From: CALSMU01 sp963926405
Lineage (GTDB): Bacteria; Bacteroidota; Bacteroidia; Flavobacteriales_D; Parvicellaceae
NCBI GenBank assembly: GCA_963926405.1
Contig: CAWUXI010000094.1
Coordinates: forward strand, 1 to 14,827
Length of the DNA stretch: 14,827 nucleotides
Reading direction: 5' to 3'
Shown here: in pieces, positions 8,044 to 14,827 of the stretch
Numbering within the stretch: the first letter of the stretch is position 1
Layout: each line of letters begins with the position of its first letter
Made by a program: the position numbers and the translations under genes
Notes under the pieces: generated by a model
What the model saw: only the letters and a program-made list of their open reading frames with translations
Told to the model about the DNA's origin: nothing
Database searches by the model: none

Positions 8044-11000
8044 ATGGTTATGTATACCAAAACATTAGTATTAATAATTATTACATTTCTAACATTTGTT
8101 AGAGGTAATGTAAATGCACAAGAAGAAGTAAGCGTTCCAATTCTTGCCTTTTCTGGAAAAATAACAAATGTTGCAGACGGTAAATTAGCTGGGGTATCTG
8201 TGGAGTTTTTTAAGAATGACGTCTCATTTAAAACCGTTTCAACGGCATCTACCGGAAAGTACCCAGAGGTAGAAGCTGAATATGGGTATGTATATAAAGT
8301 AGTATTTAGTAAGGAAGGTTATGTTAGTAAATCGGTTATAATTGATGCTAAAAAGGGATTCTTTGCAGATGATATTGGTGAAAAAAAGACCCTTCTTGAT
8401 GAATTAGGAACTTCTTTGATCAAACAGCAACCAGACATTGATTACAGTGTTATTACCAATAGACCAGTTGCAAAAGCACATATTGATCCAACTACAGGGA
8501 GTTTGGGATTTGATTTTGGATATATAAATACACGTAAAAAAGAGATTGATAAATTTATTGCAGCTCTTGCTAATGCGGATAATGAGAATGAACAAAAATT
8601 TATTCAATTGGTTAAGGCTGGGGATAATGCAATTAGTTCTGAACAGTATCTTGATGCTATTGCTAAATATAAAGGTGCTTTAAATATCAAGTCAGAAGAG
8701 AATGTTTTAGTGAAAATTGCCGATGCAGAAAAAAAAATAGAAGAATTAGAAGCTCAAAACAAGTTATTTGAAGAATTTAATAGAGCCATTAAAAAGGGAG
8801 ATCAATTACTCGCCTTAAATGATTTTGATGGTGCGATTGCTGAATATAATAAAGCGAAAGGAATTAAGCCTGATGACTCTTTGTCAGATGAAAAGATTAA
8901 AGCCGCCAATGATAAAAGAAAATTAGTGGATTCCGCTGCTTTATATGAAGAATATAACGATAAGATGAGAGAAGCCAATTTACAATTCAATATGAATAAG
9001 TTGGTTGAATCAGAGGAATTGTATAAAGAAGCATTGCTGATTAAGCCAAGTGAAAGTGAACCGCAAGATAAAATTGCCGAAATTAAAGCTATACTAAAAC
9101 AAAGGAAAGAATTAGAAGAAAAGTATACTAACTTAGTTACTTCTGGAGACCTATCTATGACAGGTGAGAAATATGATGAAGCAATTTCAAAGTTTGAAGA
9201 AGCTTTGGCTTTAAAGAATAATGAAGCTTATCCCAAACAGCAATTAGCAAAAGCAAAAGAGTTAGCTGGTGCAAAAGCGGATAATGTTGCTCAACAAAAT
9301 AAGTACGATAATCTAATTTCAAAGGCAACTGGTGAATTTGGAAGCGAGAGTTGGGAGTCGGCAAAATCGACTTTCAAAGAAGCTTTAGGTGTTTTTCCAA
9401 ATGAGCAATTACCAAAAGACAAAATAGCAGAAATAGATTCCAAATTAAAGGAGTTAGCTGATAAAGCAGAAGAACAAAAGAAGTACAAGAGTCTAATTTC
9501 AAAGGCAACTAGTGAATTCGTAAGTGAGAGTTGGGAGTCGGCAAAATCGACTTTCAAAGAAGCTTTAGGTGTTTTTCCAAATGAGCAATTGCCAAAAGAC
9601 AAAATAGCAGAAATAGATACCAAATTAAAAGAGTTAGCTGATGCTAAAGAAGCAGACGAAGCTGCAGATGAAGAGGGGAAAAGAATAAAAGAAGCATTTG
9701 ATAATTTAATGGCAAGTGGAAATACGCAGCTAGAAGATTTGGAATTGGATAAGGCCAAACAGTCATTCTCTGAAGCCTCTAAACTATATCCGAAGAATGA
9801 TGTAGCTCGAAATAAACTATTAGAGGTTAATACGAAAATTGCAGCAGAAGCAAAAAAAACCGAATTGAACAGTAAATATAATGAAATTATTACCCAAGCG
9901 GATGCTGCTCGAGATTCTGAAAGCTGGGATTCAGCAAAACAACTATATAAGGATGCTAATAAAGAAAAGTTATCTGAATCCTACCCTCAAGAGCAAATAG
10001 ATTGGATAAATGATAAAATGAAATCTCAATTGAAGGATGATCTAAATAAACAATATCAAAAAATAATTGATGTCGCCGATAAGATGTTTCTAGATGAAAA
10101 TTATCCTAAAGCAACGGAGCTTTATAATCGGGCAACAAAGTTTGAGTCGGCGGATGAATACCCTTCAGAGAAATTAGCGGAAATTGAAAAAATACTAGCA
10201 GATAATTTAACAAACGCTCATAAAGAAAAGGAGTATAGCTCTTTAATTGCCAAGGCTGACAATGAATTTGAATCTAAAAACTGGACTAGTGCTCGAAGTA
10301 TATATACGAAGGCATTAGGAGTTGTAGATAAACAGTATCCAAAAGATCAAATAGCAGAAATTGATAATAAAATAAATGAAGGGAAAGACAAGCAGGAGGT
10401 ATATGATCAGCTAATACATAAGGCTGATGGAGAATTTACCGCTGAAGATTGGGAAAATTCGAAAAGTAATTATGAGAAAGCATTGGCACTTTTGCCTAGT
10501 GACTATCCAAAAAAACAAATTAATATTATTGAAGGAAAGTTAAAGGATTTATTAGAAAGCAACAAATTAGATAAAAAATACGGTGATAAAATAGCGCTGG
10601 CAGATGCTGCTCGGGATGCTGAAAATTGGGATCCGGCAAAACAATTGTACAAAGAAGCAAATGAGATTAAATCTTCAGAATCTTATCCACAGGAACAAAT
10701 TAACTGGATTAATAACCAAATGAAAACTGCTTTGGAAGATGAGGTTGATGGACAATACCAAAAAATTATTGATGTAGCCGATAAATTATTTGGAGAAGTC
10801 GATTATGTGAAGTCTAAAGAGCTTTATCAGCGGGCTAAAAGTATGAAGCCGGGAGATTCTTACCCGCCAAAACAGATAAAAAAGATTAATGATTTAATTG
10901 CCGAGAAGGATAAACAAAATAGCTTATACTCTTCTTATATCAAATCTGGGAATTCTGAATTTGAGAAAGAATTGTATAGCAGTGCTTTGAAATCATTTAA

Positions 11001-12882
11001 CAGCGCTCTAAATATTAATCCAAGTTCACCCTATCCCCAAAAGAAGATTGATGAGATAAATGAATTATTAGTTCAGTTGGCGGCAGCAAAATTAGAGCAA
11101 GATAAATTGAAACCAGCTGAGTTTATTGGGAACCTTTATGGAGAAGAGGTAACAGGAAAGTATACAGAAGCTGATGTTAAGTTTATGATGACCAGTGGTA
11201 GAATTGATGCTAATGATGTAAATGCTGAAACTATTACAAAGAGAAAGGAAGTTGAGGCGCTAAGGTTGCAAACAAGCACTGATAATCAGCATGAATTGGG
11301 AGATAAAATTAATGCTGTAAATGAGGAGATGGAAACCAGAATATCTGAGTTTTCTAAAGATGCAGATATTCAACGTGAAAGTAATGCTGAGTATATGGTT
11401 GGTTATATGGATAAAAATGATGAGAGTTTAAACAACAAAATTAATTTAGGAAAAGATGTTACTTACGATAACGGTGAAGCAAATGAAACAATGGAGACAC
11501 GGATTAATGATTTTAGTGTTGATTCAGATATTCACCGTCAAGATAATGTTAAATCGATGGAGCACTTTAAAGAAAAGGAATTTGCAATTAAATCTATTCT
11601 TGAAGAAATTACCCTAGATAAAAACTACAATACTTTTGAAGAACAAGAACACTTAATTACTGAGATAAATGAAGTTATTTTTGAATCTGATGGCCATCGA
11701 CAGGACAATGTTAAATCTATGGAGAATTTCAAGCAAGGTGATTATACGGAACATGGAGATAGGATAGGTTTTGGAACGGATAGAACTTATGTTAATGAAT
11801 TGGCAAATGAGACTATGGAAACTAGTATTGCTGATTTTTCAAGTGAATCTGATGAGCATCGACAAGAGAACGTTAAATTGATGGAGGATTACAGACAGGG
11901 TGATTATGCGGAACATGGAGATAGGATAGGTTTTGGAACGGATAGAACTTATGATAATGAATTGGCAAATGAGACTATGGAAACTAGGATTAGTGATTTT
12001 AGCAGTGAATCTGATGAGCATCGACAAGAGAATGTTAAATCTATGGAAGATTACAGACAGGGTGATTATACGGAGCATGGAGATCGAATAGGATTTGGAG
12101 CAGATAGGACTTACGACAATGAATTGGCAAATGAGACTATGGAAACTAGGATTAGTGATTTTACCAGTGAATCTGATGGTAACCGGCAAGAGAATGTTAA
12201 ATCTATGGAAGATTACCAGCAGGGTGATTATACGGAACATGGCGATCGAATCGAATTTGGAACGGATCGAACTTACGACAATGAATTAGCAAATGAGACC
12301 ATGGAAACTAGGATTAGTGATTTTACCAGTGAATCTGATGGTAACCGGCAAGAGAATGTTAAATCTATGGAAGATTTCAGACAGGGTGATTATACAGAAC
12401 ATGGAGATCGAATAGGATTTGGAGCAGATAGGACTTACGACAATGAGGTAGCAAATGAGGAAATGGAAACAAGAATTGCAGAGTTTTCAGTTGACGCAGA
12501 TGATACAAGAGAAAGAAATGCTGAAGCTTTAGGGGCTTATGAAGACGGTTTAAAGGATGAAAGTAGCGATTACTACAATAGGAATAAGGACGTAGGAATC
12601 AAGAATGCTGATGAGATGGATCGAATTAAAAATCAAAGTGCTACTATGTTTGTAGACGAAAATAGACAAAAGTTGGCGACTCAATATCCGGAGGGGATTA
12701 CTGAAAAAATGTTCGAAAGAAGAAACGGAAGAGGAGATGTAATTGAAATTACAATATTGCGAATTATAATAAAGGGCGTAAAGGGAGATGAGTACAAAAA
12801 AGTTTCGGCAAAATGGGGTACAAACTATTTCAAAAATGGAGGTGTAATATCCGAGTATATCTGGGATACAGAAACCAATTAA
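8044..12882 (+). CDS. Giant exported repeat protein: N-terminal Ig-like domain, about 14 TPR-like units, eight 54-aa repeats, unassigned C-terminal domain
   Basis: About 1612 aa, function unknown. The start is chosen at ATG 8044 (another ATG is at 8050; a TTG at 8029 is in frame), all leading into a signal peptide with hydrophobic LVLIIITFLTFV and likely cleavage after VNA (residue 25). Residues about 30-110 form a carboxypeptidase-regulatory/Ig-like beta domain with GKITNVADGKLAGVSVEFF and GYVYKVVFSKEGYVSKS. Residues about 182-1021 are about 14 TPR-like helical units of roughly 60 aa, each starting near an aromatic residue and ending YPKxQIAEIxxKL, with charged linkers of coiled-coil character. 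Residues about 1084-1515 are eight 54-aa units. The last 97 residues form a separate domain containing QYPEGITEKMFERRNGRG and VSAKWGTNYFKNGG. No T9SS sorting domain, transmembrane segment or enzyme motif is seen, so a periplasmic or envelope scaffold is the likeliest role. The stop overlaps that of convergent tag. Confidence 0.9.
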   Translation: MVMYTKTLVLIIITFLTFVRGNVNAQEEVSVPILAFSGKITNVADGKLAGVSVEFFKNDVSFKTVSTASTGKYPEVEAEYGYVYKVVFSKEGYVSKSVIIDAKKGFFADDIGEKKTLLDELGTSLIKQQPDIDYSVITNRPVAKAHIDPTTGSLGFDFGYINTRKKEIDKFIAALANADNENEQKFIQLVKAGDNAISSEQYLDAIAKYKGALNIKSEENVLVKIADAEKKIEELEAQNKLFEEFNRAIKKGDQLLALNDFDGAIAEYNKAKGIKPDDSLSDEKIKAANDKRKLVDSAALYEEYNDKMREANLQFNMNKLVESEELYKEALLIKPSESEPQDKIAEIKAILKQRKELEEKYTNLVTSGDLSMTGEKYDEAISKFEEALALKNNEAYPKQQLAKAKELAGAKADNVAQQNKYDNLISKATGEFGSESWESAKSTFKEALGVFPNEQLPKDKIAEIDSKLKELADKAEEQKKYKSLISKATSEFVSESWESAKSTFKEALGVFPNEQLPKDKIAEIDTKLKELADAKEADEAADEEGKRIKEAFDNLMASGNTQLEDLELDKAKQSFSEASKLYPKNDVARNKLLEVNTKIAAEAKKTELNSKYNEIITQADAARDSESWDSAKQLYKDANKEKLSESYPQEQIDWINDKMKSQLKDDLNKQYQKIIDVADKMFLDENYPKATELYNRATKFESADEYPSEKLAEIEKILADNLTNAHKEKEYSSLIAKADNEFESKNWTSARSIYTKALGVVDKQYPKDQIAEIDNKINEGKDKQEVYDQLIHKADGEFTAEDWENSKSNYEKALALLPSDYPKKQINIIEGKLKDLLESNKLDKKYGDKIALADAARDAENWDPAKQLYKEANEIKSSESYPQEQINWINNQMKTALEDEVDGQYQKIIDVADKLFGEVDYVKSKELYQRAKSMKPGDSYPPKQIKKINDLIAEKDKQNSLYSSYIKSGNSEFEKELYSSALKSFNSALNINPSSPYPQKKIDEINELLVQLAAAKLEQDKLKPAEFIGNLYGEEVTGKYTEADVKFMMTSGRIDANDVNAETITKRKEVEALRLQTSTDNQHELGDKINAVNEEMETRISEFSKDADIQRESNAEYMVGYMDKNDESLNNKINLGKDVTYDNGEANETMETRINDFSVDSDIHRQDNVKSMEHFKEKEFAIKSILEEITLDKNYNTFEEQEHLITEINEVIFESDGHRQDNVKSMENFKQGDYTEHGDRIGFGTDRTYVNELANETMETSIADFSSESDEHRQENVKLMEDYRQGDYAEHGDRIGFGTDRTYDNELANETMETRISDFSSESDEHRQENVKSMEDYRQGDYTEHGDRIGFGADRTYDNELANETMETRISDFTSESDGNRQENVKSMEDYQQGDYTEHGDRIEFGTDRTYDNELANETMETRISDFTSESDGNRQENVKSMEDFRQGDYTEHGDRIGFGADRTYDNEVANEEMETRIAEFSVDADDTRERNAEALGAYEDGLKDESSDYYNRNKDVGIKNADEMDRIKNQSATMFVDENRQKLATQYPEGITEKMFERRNGRGDVIEITILRIIIKGVKGDEYKKVSAKWGTNYFKNGGVISEYIWDTETN
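9301..9660 (+). repeat. Recent 180-bp tandem duplication within the TPR-like array
   Basis: Bases 9301-9480 and 9481-9660 encode two adjacent units starting KYDNLISKATGEF and KYKSLISKATSEF. A run of 65 bases is identical (9346-9410 and 9526-9590), and most of the remainder up to AEID(S/T)KLKELAD also matches. Identity including third codon positions points to a young duplication or ongoing gene conversion. Confidence 0.9.
9877..11106 (+). repeat. Higher-order 702-bp duplication of a multi-unit TPR-like block
   Basis: The two units starting near 9877 (ADAARDSESWDSAKQLYKDAN, then YPQEQIDWIND, then YQKIIDVADKMF) recur starting near 10579 (ADAARDAENWDPAKQLYKEAN, YPQEQINWINN, YQKIIDVADKLF). Matching codons such as GATGCTGCTCG at 9901 and 10603 are offset by exactly 702 bases, equal to four units, so a block of four units seems to have been copied. 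DNA identity is lower than in the 180-bp tandem pair, so this event is older. Confidence 0.75.
11293..12588 (+). repeat. Eight tandem 54-aa (162-bp) repeats
   Basis: Units start at 11293, 11455, 11617, 11779, 11941, 12103, 12265 and 12427, every one exactly 162 bases apart. The consensus runs DRTYDNELANETMETRISD, then F(S/T)SESDEHRQENVKSMED, then a (Y/F)RQGDYTEHGDRIGFG stretch. The four central units (from 11779) are near identical in DNA; for example 12139-12214 equals 12301-12376 over 76 bases. The outer units are diverged: the third lost the ETMETR core, and the last turns into ETRIAEFSVDADDTRERNAEAL. The unit is acidic, low in hydrophobic residues and probably helical in the METR...KSMED half. 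I know no named family for it. Confidence 0.92.
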
Positions 12883-13454
12883 ACTACCTGAACTTCTTTA
12901 TGCCTAAAACAATCGATGGCATGATCATTCACCATTCCTGTTGCTTGCATGAGAGCATAAATAACGGTCGGGCCTACAAATTTAAATCCCCTTTTATTTA
13001 AATCTTTACTTAGCTTATCTGAAGTTTCCGAAGTAGCTTTTATTTCGGATATTGATTTGATGTTATTTTGTATTGGGAGGTCATTAACAAATTTCCAGAT
13101 ATACTTACTAAAAGAACCAAATTCTTGTTGAATTTTCATAAATGCAACAGCATTCGAAATAGTAGCTCTAACTTTTAGTTTGTTTCTTATTATTCTAGCA
13201 TCTTGAAGAAGTTTTGCAATTTTATCTTCGTCATAAAGCGCTATCTTTTTATAATCAAAATTATCAAATACTTTTCTGAAGTTTTCTCTTTTTCGAAGAA
13301 CTGTAATCCAACTCAATCCAGCTTGAAAAGTTTCTAATACTAAAAATTCAAACAATTTTTGCTCATCCCGAAGAGGAACGCCCCATTCTGTATCATGGTA
13401 TTCAACATAAAGAGGGTCGTTTCCACACCAAGAGCATCTGGTTTTACTTTTCAT
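12879..13454 (-). CDS. tag: DNA-3-methyladenine glycosylase I
   Basis: 191-aa base-excision repair enzyme that removes 3-methyladenine from alkylated DNA; helix-hairpin-helix superfamily with the TAG zinc snap. Zinc ligands are all present: C7 and H20 near the N-terminus (TRCSWCG, EYHDTEWG), and H178 and C182 in NDHAIDCFRH, at the same spacing as Cys4, His17, His175 and Cys179 of the E. coli enzyme. E41 in LVLETFQAGLSW matches E. coli Glu38, which contacts the base. The full length matches the family. The ATG at 13454 lies 20 bases after the VOC gene stop, implying co-transcription with it. The stop overlaps the stop of the convergent giant gene. Very confident. Confidence 0.97.
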   Translation of the reverse strand: MKSKTRCSWCGNDPLYVEYHDTEWGVPLRDEQKLFEFLVLETFQAGLSWITVLRKRENFRKVFDNFDYKKIALYDEDKIAKLLQDARIIRNKLKVRATISNAVAFMKIQQEFGSFSKYIWKFVNDLPIQNNIKSISEIKATSETSDKLSKDLNKRGFKFVGPTVIYALMQATGMVNDHAIDCFRHKEVQVV

Positions 13455-13474
13455 TTATAGTATTTACTCAGACC

Positions 13475-13846
13475 CTATTTTTTTATTGCAATAACAATTC
13501 TAAATCCATCAGGGTCGAGATACGTCGAGCCATTGTTGTTCCAATATGGGTTTTTGGATTGAACAGAGCTTAGTCCATTGTCATTGAATTTCTGCTTAAG
13601 AAGAATATATTCTTCTTCCGTATCTAAATAAAAGACCAACAAATCGTCTTGGTCAGTCTGGTGATTAGGGCTTTCACCTGAAGTGGTAAATTCGAGATGC
13701 CAATTCAATCCTTCTTTGCCTATAAATACGCCGTCATATTTATCATGATTGGTGAACTCTCCAATAATATCCAATCCTAATAAATCTCTGTAAAACGTAA
13801 TTATGGGTTCTAAATTATCTGTGTGTCTAGCAACTCTAAAGTTCAT
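13475..13846 (-). CDS. VOC/glyoxalase-fold protein (YycE-like)
   Basis: 123-aa protein of the vicinal oxygen chelate superfamily (glyoxalase, bleomycin resistance, dioxygenase fold), single-domain size. Signatures are the N-terminal ARHTDNLEPIITFYRDLLGLD, then YDGVFIGKEGLNWHLEFT, DDLLVFYLDTEEEY, and the C-terminal YLDPDGFRIVI. Candidate metal-site residues are the His in ARHTDN, the His in WHLEF and acidic residues in the LDPDGF end. The pattern FYRDxLGL...YDG...HLEFT resembles B. subtilis YycE, an uncharacterised member. The substrate cannot be named. It starts 6 bases after the M3 peptidase stop, so it is probably in the same operon as the peptidase and tag. Confidence 0.88.
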   Translation of the reverse strand: MNFRVARHTDNLEPIITFYRDLLGLDIIGEFTNHDKYDGVFIGKEGLNWHLEFTTSGESPNHQTDQDDLLVFYLDTEEEYILLKQKFNDNGLSSVQSKNPYWNNNGSTYLDPDGFRIVIAIKK

Positions 13847-13852
13847 GTGAGT

Positions 13853-14827
13853 TTATACTTCAATTAAGCCTGTTTTGACTAGCAAAGCCTTTGTCGAAGG
13901 TTCTTTTCCTCTAAATTTCTTGTATAATTCCATAGGGTGCTCACTTCCACCTCTAGAAAGAATGTTTTCTAAAAAGTTGGTAGCAGTTTCTTTGTTATAT
14001 ATGCCCGTTTCTTTAAACAATTCAAATGTATCCGCCTCCAATACTTCTGCCCATTTATAACTGTAGTATCCAGCAGAGTATCCACCTTGGAAAATATGTG
14101 AAAAGGCACAAGATGTGTTCGTTTCTATTGAAGGAGGAAATAGTTCCGTCTCCTTTGTCGCATTTACTTCAAATTCATAAACACTATTGGTTGGAATAGA
14201 AGGCAAATTGTGCCAAGACATATCCAGTCTTCCTAATCCAACTTGACGAACCGTTTGATAACCGCTTAAAAAGTTGGCGCTATCTTTAATTTTTTGAACC
14301 AAATCAATTGGGATAATTTCATCCGTTTCATAATGGCGTGCAAATAGATCTAAACACTCTTTTTCATAACACCAATTTTCCATTAATTGAGAAGGAAGTT
14401 CTACGAAATCCCAATAAACAGAAGTTCCACTTAAACTTTCATAATGGCCATTTGCCATCATTCCGTGCAATGCATGTCCAAACTCATGGAACAACGTTGT
14501 TACTTCTCCAAAAGTCAATAAGGAAGGCTTTGTCTCGGTAGGTTTAGTGAAATTACAGACAATAGAAACCATTGGCCTAGTGTCTATGCCATCGTATTTA
14601 TTTTGACCGCTAAAAGAAGTCATCCAAGCACCATCTCGTTTCCCAGCCCTTGGGAAGAAATCTGCATAGAAAACGGAAAGATGATTCCCCTCTTTGTCTT
14701 TAACAGCATAAGTAATTACATCTTCATGGTATTTCTGGATGTTATCTAATTTTTCGAATGTAATTCCATATAATTTTTCTGCAGTTAGAAAAGCACCATC
14801 AATTACCTTTTCTAATTGGAAGTAAGG
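13853..14827 (-). CDS. M3-family oligopeptidase (oligopeptidase A / Dcp type), N-terminus outside window
   Basis: C-terminal 324 residues of a zinc metallopeptidase that cleaves short peptides; the frame is open through base 14827, so the ATG at 14623 is internal. The zinc motif HEFGH is encoded at 14474-14488. The third ligand is the Glu of DFVELPSQ, 25 residues after the second His, the spacing known for M3 enzymes. The family's substrate-binding tyrosine segment GGYSAGYYSYKWAEVL and the terminal ILSRGGSEHPMELYKKFRGKEP are present. VELPSQLMENWC and the SHIFQGGYSAGYYSYKW run look closer to oligopeptidase A (PrlC) than to peptidyl-dipeptidase Dcp, but this cannot be settled from half a protein. 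No export signal is visible, because the N-terminus is missing. It is the first visible gene of the peptidase-VOC-tag group. Confidence 0.95.
   Translation of the reverse strand, partial: PYFQLEKVIDGAFLTAEKLYGITFEKLDNIQKYHEDVITYAVKDKEGNHLSVFYADFFPRAGKRDGAWMTSFSGQNKYDGIDTRPMVSIVCNFTKPTETKPSLLTFGEVTTLFHEFGHALHGMMANGHYESLSGTSVYWDFVELPSQLMENWCYEKECLDLFARHYETDEIIPIDLVQKIKDSANFLSGYQTVRQVGLGRLDMSWHNLPSIPTNSVYEFEVNATKETELFPPSIETNTSCAFSHIFQGGYSAGYYSYKWAEVLEADTFELFKETGIYNKETATNFLENILSRGGSEHPMELYKKFRGKEPSTKALLVKTGLIEV

Larger units (their letters stand above)
8587..11106 (+). repeat. Array of about 14 TPR-like units of about 60 aa inside the giant gene
   Basis: Successive units begin with an aromatic residue (YDNLISKA, YKSLISKA, YNEIITQA, YQKIIDVA, YSSLIAKA, YDQLIHKA, YGDKIALA, YQKIIDVA and so on), continue with an ExWxxAKxxYxxAL-type helix pair, then a P or YPxxQI turn and a long charged helix. 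Most match the TPR pattern of small residues at A/G/F/Y/A/P positions, but with a longer third helix, giving 55-70 rather than 34 residues. The units differ in age: two are almost identical in DNA and one block of several units is duplicated (separate entries). Confidence 0.85.

Noticed and set aside
9291..9758. Long open frame (155 codons) on the minus strand inside the giant gene
   Set aside because: It arises from the 180-bp duplication and codon bias of the real plus-strand frame; its translation repeats the same junk segment and has no domain or start signal.
11839..12240. 133-codon open frame on the minus strand inside the 54-aa repeats
   Set aside because: It is a mirror of the 162-bp repeats: its translation is itself a 54-residue repeat with no independent signal.
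11293..12588. CRISPR array or non-coding satellite
   Set aside because: The 162-bp period is an exact multiple of three, stays in one open frame, has no spacers, and changes mostly at synonymous or conservative sites.

Overview
The window looks like part of a marine or aquatic Bacteroidetes chromosome (Flavobacteriales-like). The DNA is A+T-rich, leaders are A-rich rather than carrying strong Shine-Dalgarno sites, and one gene pair belongs to the type IX secretion system (T9SS), which is confined to this phylum. No mobile element, tRNA, rRNA or CRISPR array is visible. Nearly all of the sequence is coding, and no gap between genes exceeds about 190 bases.

Left part (1-6767, all on the minus strand, so read right to left). 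First comes a large secreted CotH-domain protein with a T9SS type B sorting domain. A PorP/SprF-family outer-membrane protein follows 2 bases later, the usual partner of type B cargo. Then come the two subunits of B12-dependent methylmalonyl-CoA mutase: mutA complete, and mutB running off the left edge. The gap between mutA and mutB is filled exactly by an unrecognised 84-codon open frame.

Middle (6922-12882, plus strand). Two tandem paralogous genes encode exported proteins with the same N-terminal module, an Ig-like/carboxypeptidase-regulatory-like domain followed by TPR-like helical repeats. The first is short (310 aa, about two TPR-like units). The second is about 1612 aa: signal peptide, N-terminal domain, about 14 TPR-like units of about 60 aa, eight tandem units of exactly 54 aa (162 bp period), and a C-terminal domain of about 97 aa that I cannot assign. 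This pair is the least ordinary content of the window. Its function cannot be named from sequence alone. The architecture suggests a periplasmic or cell-surface scaffold that grew by internal duplication.

Right part (12879-14827, minus strand). A compact gene group holds the C-terminal half of an M3-family oligopeptidase (cut by the right edge), a VOC/glyoxalase-fold protein, and DNA-3-methyladenine glycosylase I (tag). The tag stop codon overlaps the stop of the giant gene, so the two converge with no intergenic space.
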